Positions 17,536 to 27,132 of a DNA stretch of 64,000 bases are shown here, one piece after another (position 1 is the stretch's first letter; every line of letters starts with the position of its first letter). Both the position numbers and the translations under genes were made by a program. The stretch is from Kineococcus xinjiangensis. Lineage in GTDB: Bacteria; Actinomycetota; Actinomycetes; Actinomycetales; Kineococcaceae. Below the pieces are notes generated by a model. It was not told the origin of the DNA. It did not search any database and saw nothing but the letters and a program-made list of their open reading frames with translations. The DNA lies in NCBI RefSeq assembly GCF_002934625.1, contig NZ_PTJD01000009.1, positions 124,001-188,000 of the forward strand, written 5' to 3'.

Positions 17536-19092
17536 GTGGATGCCGAGGGCGAGACGTTCTCCCAGGCCTGGACGCGCGCGATCGCGCAGCTCGAGAGCTC
17601 GGGGGCCACGCACCAGCAGCGCGCCTTCGTCCGCCTGACCAAGCCCCTGGGCCTGCTCGACGGCACCGCCCTGCTCGCCGTGCCGAACGACCTGACCAAG
17701 GAGTTCATCGAGCAGAAGATGCGCGAGCCCCTGGCTCGTGCGCTCAGCGACGCCCTCGGGCGCGGGGTGCGCATCGCCGTCACCGTCGACAGCTCCATCT
17801 CCGACGAGCGCTCCGGTGACGGGCACGCGGAGATGTCGGCCGACGGCGGCGCTGCGCAGGAGGCGCCCCCCGAGGAGCGCACCCGGTGGGACGACCAGCC
17901 GTCGTCCCGCTCGGCCCACGACGGCATCCCGCTGGACGACTCCGACCCGGACCTGCTCTTCACGGGCTTCCAGGTGGACCGCGGGCCCGGTACGGGCCGG
18001 CAGGCGGGGCGCCCGGCGAACCGGGGCAGCGCGTCGCGGGCCGGGGCCAAGGGCGAGACGGCGCGGCTGAACCCGAAGTACATCTTCGAGACCTTCGTCA
18101 TCGGCGCCAGCAACCGCTTCGCCCACGCCGCGGCGGTGGCGGTGGCCGAGGCGCCGGCCAAGGCGTACAACCCGCTCTTCATCTACGGCGAGTCCGGCCT
18201 GGGCAAGACGCACCTGCTGCACGCGATCGGGCACTACGCGCAGAACCTGTACCCCGGGGTGCAGGTGCGCTACGTGAACTCGGAGGAGTTCACCAACGAC
18301 TTCATCAACTCCATCCGCGACGACAAGGCGCAGGCGTTCCAGCGCCGCTACCGCGACGTCGACGTGCTCCTGATCGACGACATCCAGTTCCTGTCGAACA
18401 AGGTGCAGACGCAGGAGGAGTTCTTCCACACGTTCAACACGCTGCACAACAGCAGCAAGCAGGTCGTGATCACCTCCGACCTGCCGCCGAAGCAGCTCTC
18501 CGGCTTCGAGGAGCGGATGCGCAGCCGCTTCGAGTGGGGCCTGATCACGGACGTGCAGCCGCCGGACCTGGAGACGCGCATCGCGATCCTCCGCAAGAAG
18601 GCGATCGGGGAGCGGCTCGAGGCTCCCGACGAGGTGCTGGAGTACATCGCCTCGAAGATCAGCAGCAACATCCGCGAGCTCGAGGGCGCGCTGATCCGCG
18701 TCACGGCGTTCGCCAGCCTCAACCGGCAGCTCGTCGACACCCAGCTCGCCGAGATCGTCCTGCGCGACCTGATCCCCAACGACACGACGCCGGAGATCAC
18801 CGCATCGACGATCATGGGGCAGACGGCGTCCTACTTCAGCGTGACGCTGGAGGACCTGTGCGGCACCTCGCGCTCGCGCACGCTGGTGACCGCCCGGCAG
18901 ATCGCGATGTACCTGTGCCGGGAGCTCACGGAGCTGTCGCTGCCGAAGATCGGCCAGCAGTTCGGCGGCCGCGACCACACGACCGTCATGCACGCCGAGC
19001 GCAAGATCAAGCAGCAGATGGCGGAGCGGCGCAGCACCTACAACCAGGTCACCGAGCTCACGAACCGCATCAAGAAGCAGGCCGGCGCCTGA
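17536..19092 (+). CDS. dnaA: Chromosomal replication initiator DnaA
   Basis: About 518 residues in the usual four domains. Domain I binds partners. An acidic, variable domain II follows (about residues 90-185). Domain III is the AAA+ ATPase ([20 protein letters not shown] as Walker [15 protein letters not shown] as Walker B). Domain IV has the DNA-binding signature [16 protein letters not shown]. The GTG at 17536 has AGGAG eight bases upstream. Another in-frame GTG at 17527 overlaps that RBS and is less likely. It binds the boxes in the downstream spacer to open oriC. Confidence 0.98.
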   Translation: MDAEGETFSQAWTRAIAQLESSGATHQQRAFVRLTKPLGLLDGTALLAVPNDLTKEFIEQKMREPLARALSDALGRGVRIAVTVDSSISDERSGDGHAEMSADGGAAQEAPPEERTRWDDQPSSRSAHDGIPLDDSDPDLLFTGFQVDRGPGTGRQAGRPANRGSASRAGAKGETARLNPKYIFETFVIGASNRFAHAAAVAVAEAPAKAYNPLFIYGESGLGKTHLLHAIGHYAQNLYPGVQVRYVNSEEFTNDFINSIRDDKAQAFQRRYRDVDVLLIDDIQFLSNKVQTQEEFFHTFNTLHNSSKQVVITSDLPPKQLSGFEERMRSRFEWGLITDVQPPDLETRIAILRKKAIGERLEAPDEVLEYIASKISSNIRELEGALIRVTAFASLNRQLVDTQLAEIVLRDLIPNDTTPEITASTIMGQTASYFSVTLEDLCGTSRSRTLVTARQIAMYLCRELTELSLPKIGQQFGGRDHTTVMHAERKIKQQMAERRSTYNQVTELTNRIKKQAGA

Positions 19093-19761
19093 TCGAGGTG
19101 TGACGCACGGCGCCCCGTCGCCGTCCCCAGGCCCCCTCCACGGCCCCCGTTCCCGGCAGACGCCCGGGCGGGGGCCGTGGCCGTGTCCACGGATCCGTCC
19201 CGGCGCCGTCCCCAGCAGGGGCGACCAGCCTGTGCACTTCCCTCCACAGACTGGGGACAACCCTGTGGACGAAGGCCGCGAAAGCCGTGGACAACCCGGT
19301 GGACCGCCGGTGCACGCTCGCAGCACGAGCGGTGGACGCCTGTGCACAGCGGTCCGGGCCGCCTCGCGCCTGTGGACGACGACGCGTCGCGCTCCGCAGC
19401 GGCTCCACAGGCCCGGATGGCCCCTACAGGCCTCTGACCTGCGAAGACACTGGTTCATCCCCAGGTTCCACAAGGGCTATGACGATGATGATTCCCCCAG
19501 GAGAGAGGGTCGTCAGCCCACATCTACCGGTGGACGTGGATGCGGAGGGCTGGGGAGGAGAGCTGGGGAGAACGGCCCGCTGCGCGGGCCCGCTCCCCGG
19601 TTCACCGGTGTCGGTCGACTCGCGTAATGTCGGGAGCCGCTCCCCGCACCGGTGGAGGACTGTGGACACCCGCGGTGGATCCGAGGGCCCTCCCGGGCAC
19701 GGGTGCACCAGACGAACGGGTACGCCGGGCAGGGGCCCGGCACGGAGGAAGGCGGTGGCCC
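19093..19761. other. oriC: Putative oriC (dnaA-dnaN spacer)
   Basis: A 669-base gene-free spacer in the standard actinobacterial origin position. DnaA-box matches to TGTGGACAA are 19264-19272 (TGTGGACGA), 19286-19294 (CGTGGACAA), 19371-19379 (TGTGGACGA) and 19671-19679 (TGTGGACAC), each 8 of 9. Weaker copies are near 19193, 19331, 19402 and 19464. The least GC-rich patch is about 19477-19493 (ATGACGATGATGATT), a candidate unwinding element. Boundaries are inferred. Confidence 0.82.
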
Positions 19762-20889
19762 GTGAAGCTCCAGGTCGAGCGGGACGTGCTCGCGGAGGCC
19801 GTGGCCTGGGCTGCGCGCGCTCTGCCGAGCCGGCCGCCGGTGCCCGTCCTCGCCGGCGTCCTCCTGGAGGCGGACGCCCAGGGCACCGTGACGCTGTCGA
19901 GCTTCGACTACGAGGTCTCCGCCCGGGTCGAGGTGCCGGCACGGGTCGACGAGCCCGGACGGGCCCTGGTCTCCGGCCGGCTGCTCGCCGACATCAGCCG
20001 CAGCCTCCCGGCACGCCCCGTGGAGCTGGTCACCGAGGGGACGAAGGTCACGCTCAGCTGCGGGGCGAGCCGCTTCAACCTGCTCACGATGCCCGTGGAG
20101 GAGTACCCGAGCCTGCCCGCGATGCCGAGCGGGTCGGGCACGCTGCCGGGGGACACCTTCACCGAGGCGGTGGCCCAGGTGACGATCGCCGCCAGCCGCG
20201 ACGAGACCCTGCCGATCCTCACGGGCGTGCGCATGGAGATCGAGGGCAACCGGCTCACCCTCATGGCCACGGACCGCTACCGGCTCGCGATGCGGGAGCT
20301 GGAGTGGCAGCCGGACGCGCCCGAGACCTCCGCCATCGCCCTCGTGCGGGCGCGGACCCTGTCGGAGGTCGCCCGCTCCATGGGGGCCACCGGCAGCATC
20401 ACGATGGCCTTGGGCCAGGGCGGCGCCGACCTGATCGGCTTCGAGGCCGGGGGCCGGCACGCGACGTCCCTCCTCGTCGACGGGGAGTACCCGAAGGTGC
20501 GAGCCCTCTTCCCGGCGGAGTCCCCGATCCACGCGGTCGTCGAGCGTGCGCCGCTCATGGAGGCCGTCAAGCGCGTGGCGCTGGTCGCCGAGCGCAACAC
20601 CCCCGTGCGGCTGCGCTTCGAGGACGGCGTCCTCGCGCTCGAGGCCGGCCAGGGGGAGGACGCGCAGGCCTCGGAGTCCCTGGACGCGACGCTGACCGGG
20701 GAGTCCATCTCCATCGCCTTCAACCCGCAGTTCCTGCTCGACGGGCTCGGTGCCCTCTCGACCACCTACGCGCGCCTGTCCTTCACCCAGGCCACCCGTC
20801 CCGCGGTGCTCACGGGCCAGCGGGAGGCCGAGGGGGACGACGACGAGAGCTACCGCTACCTGCTGATGCCGGTCCGCCTGGCCACCTGA
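19762..20889 (+). CDS. dnaN: DNA polymerase III beta subunit (sliding clamp)
   Basis: A 375-residue ring-forming processivity clamp with three repeated clamp domains. Landmarks are KLQVERDVLAEAVAWAARAL, DRYRLAMRELEW at the first/second domain junction, and the C-terminal YLLMPVRL that forms the partner-binding pocket. GTG at 19762 is preceded by GGAGGAAGG. It lies after oriC and before gnd, as in other actinobacteria. Confidence 0.98.
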   Translation: MKLQVERDVLAEAVAWAARALPSRPPVPVLAGVLLEADAQGTVTLSSFDYEVSARVEVPARVDEPGRALVSGRLLADISRSLPARPVELVTEGTKVTLSCGASRFNLLTMPVEEYPSLPAMPSGSGTLPGDTFTEAVAQVTIAASRDETLPILTGVRMEIEGNRLTLMATDRYRLAMRELEWQPDAPETSAIALVRARTLSEVARSMGATGSITMALGQGGADLIGFEAGGRHATSLLVDGEYPKVRALFPAESPIHAVVERAPLMEAVKRVALVAERNTPVRLRFEDGVLALEAGQGEDAQASESLDATLTGESISIAFNPQFLLDGLGALSTTYARLSFTQATRPAVLTGQREAEGDDDESYRYLLMPVRLAT

Positions 20890-20961
20890 GCCGGCTGCGG
20901 TCGCCCGACCACCCACACGACGCACGGACCCGGGGGACCGGGTCAGGGAGGAAGCATCCAG

Positions 20962-21873
20962 ATGCACATCGGACTGGTCGGTCTCGGGAAGATGGGCGGC
21001 AACATGCGCGCCCGGCTGCGGGAGAAGGGCGTGGAGGTCACCGGGTACGACCCGAACCCCGACGTCACGGACGTCGCCAGCCTCGAGGACCTCGTCGCTG
21101 CGCTGCCCAGCCCCAAGGTCGTGTGGGTGATGGTGCCGTCCGGGCAGATCACCCGCGACACCGTGGCCTCCCTCGCGCCGCTCCTCGGCGAGGGCGACCT
21201 CGTCATCGAGGGCGGCAACTCCAAGTGGACCGACGACGAGAAGAACGCCGCCCTGCTGGCCGAGCGCGGCACCGGCTACGTCGACTGCGGCGTCTCCGGC
21301 GGCGTCTGGGGCCGCGAGAACGGCTACGGCCTCATGGCCGGTGGCGACTCCGCGAACATCGACCTGGCCATGCCGGTCTTCGACGCGCTGCGCCCGGAGG
21401 GGCCGCGCGAGGAGGGCTTCGCGCACGCCGGCGAGGTCGGCGCCGGCCACTACGCGAAGATGGTCCACAACGGCATCGAGTACGGCCTGATGCACGCCTA
21501 CGCCGAGGGCTACGAGCTCCTCGAGGCGAAGGGGATCATCACCGACGTGCCGGCGGTCTTCAAGGCGTGGACCCGCGGCACCGTCGTGCGCTCGTGGCTG
21601 CTGGACCTGCTGGTGCACGCCCTGGAGGAGGACCCGAAGCTGGCCAAGCTGCGCGGCTACGCCTCCGACTCGGGTGAGGGCCGCTGGACGCTGGAGCAGG
21701 CGATCGAGAACGCCGTCCCGATGCCGGTCCTCGCCGCGGCGCTGTTCGCCCGCTTCGCCTCCCGCCAGGAGGACTCCCCGTCGATCAAGGCGGTCGCGGC
21801 GCTGCGCAACCAGTTCGGCGGGCACGCCGTGACCGAGGCCGGACCGACCTCCGGCACCGGCTCCGTCAGCTGA
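20962..21873 (+). CDS. gnd: Decarboxylating 6-phosphogluconate dehydrogenase (short, NAD-type)
   Basis: A 303-residue enzyme of the short GndA-like class. It has the Rossmann fold [12 protein letters not shown] and the substrate motif [15 protein letters not shown]. The catalytic [16 protein letters not shown] contains the Lys and Glu of the 6PGDH family. The aspartate ending the second strand (GYDPNPDV) favours NAD over NADP. It sits between dnaN and recF, the conserved actinobacterial position. ATG start with GGAGGAAGC upstream. Confidence 0.95.
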   Translation: MHIGLVGLGKMGGNMRARLREKGVEVTGYDPNPDVTDVASLEDLVAALPSPKVVWVMVPSGQITRDTVASLAPLLGEGDLVIEGGNSKWTDDEKNAALLAERGTGYVDCGVSGGVWGRENGYGLMAGGDSANIDLAMPVFDALRPEGPREEGFAHAGEVGAGHYAKMVHNGIEYGLMHAYAEGYELLEAKGIITDVPAVFKAWTRGTVVRSWLLDLLVHALEEDPKLAKLRGYASDSGEGRWTLEQAIENAVPMPVLAAALFARFASRQEDSPSIKAVAALRNQFGGHAVTEAGPTSGTGSVS

Positions 21874-21889
21874 CCGAGCTGCGGTCTGC

Positions 21890-23080
21890 GTGTACGTCGC
21901 CCACCTGTCGCTGGCGGACTTCCGCTCGTACCCGCAGCTGGAGCTGTCCCTCTCGCCGGGGGTGACGACCCTGCTCGGGCGCAACGGGCAGGGGAAGACC
22001 AACCTCGTCGAGGCCATCGGGTACGTGGCGTCGCTGTCCAGCCACCGGGTGAGCACGGACGCCCCCCTGGTCCGCCAGGGGGCTCCTCGGGCGGTGGTGC
22101 GTGCCGACGTCGTGCGGCACGACCCCGCCCGGGGGGAGCGGCACACCCTCGTGGAGCTGGAGATCACTCCCGGCCGGGCGAACCGGGCGCGGGTGAACCG
22201 CTCACCGGTGCGCCGGCCGCGGGAGGTCCTGGGGGCGCTGCGCACGGTCCTGTTCGCCCCGGAGGACCTGGCGCTCGTCAAGGGTGACCCGGACGGGCGG
22301 CGCCGCTACCTCGACGAGCTGCTGGTCTCCCGCTGGCCGCGGCTGGCGGGCGTGCGCAGCGACTACGACCGGGTGGTGCGCCAGCGCACCGCGCTGCTGA
22401 AGTCGGCGGGGGCGGCGATGCGCTCCGGCCGCGCGGACGTGCGGACCCTGGACGTGTGGGACGAGCAGCTCGCCACGACGGGGGCGGAGCTCCTCGTGGC
22501 GCGCCTCGCCCTGCTGCGGCAGCTGCGCCGCCCCGCGGCCGAGGCGTACCAGGTGCTGAGCGGAGGCCAGGGGGACCTCGGCTTGTGGTACCGGTCGAAC
22601 CTCAAGGCCCTGCAGGGCTCCGTCGCCACGGAGGCCTACGGCGAGGTGCCCACCGTCGCGGACGTTCGGGAGGCGCTCCTCGCCGACGCGCAGGAGCAGC
22701 GCCGGTCGGAGCTGGACCGCGGTGTCACCCTCGTCGGGCCGCACCGCGACGACCTGCAGCTGGACCTGTCGGGGATGCCGGCGAAGGGCTACGCGAGCCA
22801 CGGGGAGTCCTGGTCGGTGGCGCTGGGGCTGCGCCTGGCCAGCTACCGGCTGCTGCTGGGCGACGCCGAGGGCGACCCGGGCGGCGCGCCGGTGCTGGTG
22901 CTGGACGACGTGTTCGCCGAGCTGGACACGGGACGGCGGGAGCGGCTGGCGGAGGTGGTGGCCGGGGCCGAGCAGGTCCTGGTGACCGCGGCGGTGCCGG
23001 AGGACGTGCCCCCTGCCCTGCAGGGCGCCGGGACCCACCGGGTGGACGTCGTCTCGGGGAGCGCCGTCCGTGCCGGGTGA
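21890..23080 (+). CDS. recF: DNA replication/repair protein RecF
   Basis: A 396-residue SMC-like ATPase for gap repair and RecA loading. Walker A is [13 protein letters not shown], the signature follows [20 protein letters not shown] (read here as [14 protein letters not shown]), and Walker B is [16 protein letters not shown] at 21890 begins [14 protein letters not shown]. Its stop lies 11 bases inside the DUF721 gene. Confidence 0.97.
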   Translation: MYVAHLSLADFRSYPQLELSLSPGVTTLLGRNGQGKTNLVEAIGYVASLSSHRVSTDAPLVRQGAPRAVVRADVVRHDPARGERHTLVELEITPGRANRARVNRSPVRRPREVLGALRTVLFAPEDLALVKGDPDGRRRYLDELLVSRWPRLAGVRSDYDRVVRQRTALLKSAGAAMRSGRADVRTLDVWDEQLATTGAELLVARLALLRQLRRPAAEAYQVLSGGQGDLGLWYRSNLKALQGSVATEAYGEVPTVADVREALLADAQEQRRSELDRGVTLVGPHRDDLQLDLSGMPAKGYASHGESWSVALGLRLASYRLLLGDAEGDPGGAPVLVLDDVFAELDTGRRERLAEVVAGAEQVLVTAAVPEDVPPALQGAGTHRVDVVSGSAVRAG

Positions 23081-23720
23081 GAACGAGCCCGGTCAGGACG
23101 AGCCGGAGCCGCTGCTGCCGCCACCGGGCGTGGACCTGCGGACGGAGCCCGAGGATCCCGCCGCCGGCACCGCCGATGCGGTGCGGGCGGCCCTGGGACG
23201 GGCGCGGGCGGCCGCCACGGCCCGCGGGCTGACCCCGACGGCGCGCACCCGGGGCGGGGGCTTCGAGGCGCCCCGCACGGCTGCGGACCGGGCCGCGGAC
23301 CGCGCTGCCGAGCGCGACCGCCGCCGCAGCGCCGCGGCCCGCTCGGGTGCCTGGCCGGACGCGCGCGACCCGCAGCCCCTGAAGTCGCTGGTGGACCGGC
23401 TGGTGGGGGAGCGCGGCTGGCGCGAGCCGGTGTCGGTGGGTGGGGTCTTCGGCCGCTGGGACGCCGTCGTGGGGTCGGAGGTGGCGCAGCACTGCCGCCC
23501 GGAGACGTTCGACGAAGGCAAGCTCACCGTGCGGGCGGAGTCGACGGCGTGGGCGACGCAGGTGCGCCTCCTGGTGCCGGACGTGCTGCGCCGCCTCGAC
23601 GAGGAGCTGGGCAGCGGGGTGGTCACGGCGGTCGTCGTGCGGGGACCGCAGGGACCGTCGTGGCGCAAGGGGGGCCGCAGCGCCCCCGGAGCGCGGGGTC
23701 CGCGCGACACGTACGGCTGA
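23070..23720 (+). CDS. DUF721 (DciA-like) protein
   Basis: 216 residues: an acidic/proline-rich, poorly conserved N-terminus of about 100 residues, then the DUF721 domain ([19 protein letters not shown], with [18 protein letters not shown] and [17 protein letters not shown]). DUF721 includes DciA, the loader of replicative helicase in bacteria without DnaC. Its gene overlaps recF and precedes gyrB in actinobacteria. GTG start. The function as helicase operator is known for the family and inferred here. Confidence 0.9.
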   Translation: MPGENEPGQDEPEPLLPPPGVDLRTEPEDPAAGTADAVRAALGRARAAATARGLTPTARTRGGGFEAPRTAADRAADRAAERDRRRSAAARSGAWPDARDPQPLKSLVDRLVGERGWREPVSVGGVFGRWDAVVGSEVAQHCRPETFDEGKLTVRAESTAWATQVRLLVPDVLRRLDEELGSGVVTAVVVRGPQGPSWRKGGRSAPGARGPRDTYG

Positions 23721-23792
23721 GCCGGCCGGGAGTCCGCACCGCCCCGGCCGGGGCATCGGAGGCCCGGGCAGCAGGCCCTGCCGAGTCGCGGC

Positions 23793-24320
23793 TCAGGCGC
23801 CCGTGCGGGCCGCCCGCCAGCGCTCGGCCTGGTCGGCGGTGAGCCGGTAGCACGCCTCAGCCGGGTTGCGCGGGTCCAGCGTGGGACCCCAGGCGCGGGA
23901 GAGCATCCAGCCCCGACCCTCGTAGTGGACCCGCAGGTGCCGGGTGAGCGCGGAGAACGCGCCGCGCAGGCTGCCGCGGGAGATGCCGGTCGCCTCCTCC
24001 AGGTCGCTGGTGGCGAAGTACTGGCCGGGGTCGTCGGCGAGGACGTCGAGGACGGCGCAGAGGGTCGTGTTCATCGCGTGCGGGGTCCGGGCGAAGCGCT
24101 GCAGGTCCTCCCGCTCCCACGGGACCGCGGCGACGTGCGCCGCGTCGTCCGCCGGAGCGGGCACTGCCGGAGCGGGCACTGCCGGAGCGGCGGGGGTCGC
24201 CACCTCCGCCTGCTCGTCGGGCGGCAGGGCTCCGTCCCGCTGCGCGATGAGGGCGTACACGGCCGTGAGGTGCTTGCGCGGCACGAGCACCTGCACGAGC
24301 TCGTCCTCCTGGGTGTTCAT
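23793..24320 (-). CDS. Hypothetical winged-helix-like protein
   Basis: A 175-residue protein of unknown function. The N-terminus (VQVLVPRKHLTAVYALIAQ) is followed by an Ala/Pro linker that contains PAVPAPAVPAP, from a tandem repeat. The C-terminal half reads like a winged helix: MNTTLCAVLDVLADDP, then SDLEEATGISRGSLRGAFSA, then HYEGRGWMLSRAWGP. A regulatory, DNA-binding role is plausible but not shown. ATG at 24320 has GGGAGG upstream. It is the only minus-strand gene in the dnaA-gyrA run. Confidence 0.75.
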   Translation of the reverse strand: MNTQEDELVQVLVPRKHLTAVYALIAQRDGALPPDEQAEVATPAAPAVPAPAVPAPADDAAHVAAVPWEREDLQRFARTPHAMNTTLCAVLDVLADDPGQYFATSDLEEATGISRGSLRGAFSALTRHLRVHYEGRGWMLSRAWGPTLDPRNPAEACYRLTADQAERWRAARTGA

Positions 24321-24941
24321 GGACCGCTGATCTCCCTCCCCGGATGGCTCATCGAGACTCCAGGCGCTCGGCATCGTTCCGGGAGCACCCCGCGAACGGT
24401 CCGGAGCGTACTGGAGTGTTGTGGAGCACTTCTGCCTCCGGCATGGTGTCCCCCGGTGTGTCCGGCACCTGCTCAGGACCGGACCCTCGGCGGCCGGCTC
24501 GCCCGGACCGACCGGTCCCTGCGGCGCCGAGGCCCGCTGAACGACCACCCCGGTCCGCGCCTCCACCGCCGTCCCCGGCTCGCCGCGGGACCACCCGGAG
24601 GACCACCCGGACGCCGCTGCGGGGACCAGCGGAAGGGCATTGGGCGGGCGGTGGCGCACCGGCGCCCGGACCCAGCAGGGAAGCGGCCGCAGGTGCGCGG
24701 CAGGGCCGTTCTGCTCCCGGGGAACGTGGGGGCCCTCGCCCGGGGGGCGGAAAGGCCGTCTGAGGGCGACACAGGGCCGTTTCTGGCGGCCTGGCGTCCC
24801 GGCCGGCGCCCTCCCTCGGGGTAGACTGGGGCGTCCAGGCGGCCGCCTGGCCACGGAGCCGCTCGGAGCCGTGTCCGTCCCCGCCCACGCGGGAGCGGGT
24901 TCCGCGCGGCCGCCGTCCTCCGGAGGGGAGAGCACAGACCC
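24321..24941. other. Spacer upstream of gyrB
   Basis: 621 bases between divergent genes. No coding frame is convincing. TAGACT at 24823-24828 resembles a -10 element for gyrB, but no clear -35 sits at the right distance. The rest holds nothing I can identify. Confidence 0.55.
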
Positions 24942-27077
24942 GTGCCCAGCGACGACGCGCGCCCGGCCGAGAACCCCCAGCAGGGGCCCGACGGGGCGGC
25001 AGCCGCTCCGCACGGGCAGCACCCCGGTCCGGAGGGGGCCGACGGCACGGTCCCGTCGCTGGCCGACGTGCTACCCGCCGACGCCGCCGTCACCCCGCTC
25101 ACGCGCGAGGAGATCGACGGCGAGTACGGCGCCAGCGCCATCACGGTGCTGGAGGGCCTGGAGGCGGTCCGCAAGCGCCCCGGCATGTACATCGGTTCCA
25201 CCGGTGAGCGCGGCCTGCACCACCTCGTCTACGAGGTGGTCGACAACTCCGTCGACGAGGCGCTGGCCGGTCACTGCGACACGATCCGGGTCGTCCTGCT
25301 GCCCGACGGCGGCGTGCGCGTCTCCGACAACGGCCGCGGCATCCCCGTCGACCTGCACCCGGTGGAGAACCGCCCCGCGGTGGAGGTCGTGCTGACCGTC
25401 CTGCACGCCGGCGGCAAGTTCGGTGGCGGCGGCTACTCCGTCTCCGGCGGCCTGCACGGCGTCGGCGTCTCCGTCGTCAACGCCCTCTCCGTCCGCCTCG
25501 ACGTCGAGGTGCGCCGGCAGGGGTTCGTGTGGCGGCAGTCCTACGCCCACGGCGTGCCCCAGGCCCCGCTGGCCAAGGGCGAGGAGACGGTCGAGACGGG
25601 CACCACCGTCACGTTCTGGCCCAGCGAGGAGACCTTCGAGACCACCCACTTCGACTTCGAGACCCTGCGGACCCGCTTCCAGCAGATGGCGTTCCTCAAC
25701 AAGGGGCTGACGCTGACGCTGGTCGACGAGCGCCTGCCGGAGACCGAGGACGACGCGGAGGACACCGAGATCGCCCCCCGCGAGGTGACGTACCGCTACG
25801 ACGGCGGCCTCGTGGACTACGTGCGCCACATCAACGCGCAGAAGAAGAACGACCCGCTGCACGAGACGGTGGTGTCGTTCGAGAGCGAGGACACCGACCG
25901 GCAGATCTCCGTCGAGGTCGCCCTGCAGTGGACGACGTCCTACTCGGAGTCGGTGTTCACCTTCGCCAACACCATCAACACCAGCGAGGGCGGCACCCAC
26001 GAGGCGGGCTTCCGCACCGCGCTGACGAACCTCGTCGTCGGCTACGCCCGCGAGCAGAAGCTGCTGAAGGAGAAGGAGAACCTCGAGGGCTCCGACATCC
26101 GCGAGGGCCTCACCGCGATCATCTCGGTGAAGCTGTCGGAGCCGCAGTTCGAGGGGCAGACGAAGACGAAGCTCGGCAACACCGTCGCGCGCACGTTCGT
26201 GCAGCAGCAGGTGGCCGAGCACCTCGGGCACTGGTTCGCCAGCAACCCGGCGGAGGCCAAGACCATCGCGCGCAAGGCGGTGGCGGCGTCGGTGGCGCGC
26301 AACGCGGCCCGCAAGGCGCGCGAGGCCAGCCGCAAGGGCCTGATGGAGCGCAACTCCCTGCCCGGCAAGCTGAAGGACTGCCAGTCCAACGACCCCGCCG
26401 AGTGCGAGGTCTTCATCGTCGAGGGCGACTCCGCGGGCGGTTCGGCGGTGCGCGGTCGCGACCCGCGCACCCAGGCGATCCTCCCGATCCGCGGCAAGAT
26501 CCTGAACGTGGAGAAGGCGCGGCTGGACCGGGCGCTGGGCAACCAGGAGGTCCAGGCCCTCATCACGGCGTTCGGCACGGGCATCGGCGAGGAGCTCAAC
26601 CTCGACAAGCTCCGGTACCACAAGGTCATCATCATGGCCGACGCCGACGTCGACGGTAAGCACATCTGCACGCTGCTGCTGACGCTGCTGTTCCGCTACA
26701 TGCGCCCCCTCGTGGAGGCCGGGCACGTCTACCTCGCGCAGCCGCCGCTGTACCGGCTGAAGTGGCAGAACAACGTGCCGCACGAGTTCGCCTACTCCGA
26801 CCGCGAGCGCGACGCCCTCATCAAGGCGGGGCAGGAGGCTGGCAAGCGGCTGCCCAAGGAGAACGCGGTGCAGCGCTACAAGGGTCTCGGGGAGATGAAC
26901 TGGGACGAGCTCGCCGAGACGACGATGGACCGGGAGCACCGCACGCTGCTGCAGGTGACCCTCGAGGACGCCGCGGCCGCCGACGAGATCTTCTCGGTGC
27001 TGATGGGGGAGGACGTGGACTCGCGCCGGTCCTTCATCCAGCGCAACGCCCGCGACGTCCGCTTCCTCGACGTCTGA
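24942..27077 (+). CDS. gyrB: DNA gyrase subunit B
   Basis: A 711-residue ATPase subunit of the negative-supercoiling type II topoisomerase. The GHKL ATPase shows [22 protein letters not shown] and [15 protein letters not shown]. The TOPRIM domain has EGDSAGGSA and DADVDGKHI. The C-terminal [14 protein letters not shown] contacts GyrA. The first 50 residues are a variable Gly/Ala/Pro-rich leader. GTG start at 24942, with GGAGGGGAG a little far upstream. It is followed 55 bases later by gyrA. Confidence 0.98.
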   Translation: MPSDDARPAENPQQGPDGAAAAPHGQHPGPEGADGTVPSLADVLPADAAVTPLTREEIDGEYGASAITVLEGLEAVRKRPGMYIGSTGERGLHHLVYEVVDNSVDEALAGHCDTIRVVLLPDGGVRVSDNGRGIPVDLHPVENRPAVEVVLTVLHAGGKFGGGGYSVSGGLHGVGVSVVNALSVRLDVEVRRQGFVWRQSYAHGVPQAPLAKGEETVETGTTVTFWPSEETFETTHFDFETLRTRFQQMAFLNKGLTLTLVDERLPETEDDAEDTEIAPREVTYRYDGGLVDYVRHINAQKKNDPLHETVVSFESEDTDRQISVEVALQWTTSYSESVFTFANTINTSEGGTHEAGFRTALTNLVVGYAREQKLLKEKENLEGSDIREGLTAIISVKLSEPQFEGQTKTKLGNTVARTFVQQQVAEHLGHWFASNPAEAKTIARKAVAASVARNAARKAREASRKGLMERNSLPGKLKDCQSNDPAECEVFIVEGDSAGGSAVRGRDPRTQAILPIRGKILNVEKARLDRALGNQEVQALITAFGTGIGEELNLDKLRYHKVIIMADADVDGKHICTLLLTLLFRYMRPLVEAGHVYLAQPPLYRLKWQNNVPHEFAYSDRERDALIKAGQEAGKRLPKENAVQRYKGLGEMNWDELAETTMDREHRTLLQVTLEDAAAADEIFSVLMGEDVDSRRSFIQRNARDVRFLDV

Positions 27078-27132
27078 CGCGCCCCGCGCCCGACCGACTC
27101 CCCGACCGCACCGGCCGCAGAGGACCCCACCC

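Noticed and set aside
19513-22281. Long minus-strand frame opposite dnaN, gnd and recF
   Set aside because: It spans well-defined plus-strand genes, has no recognised domain, and its composition is that of an antisense frame.
23793-25022. A 409-codon version of the winged-helix gene
   Set aside because: The first 230 codons have no homology-like features and cross the gyrB promoter region; ATG at 24320 has a good ribosome-binding site.
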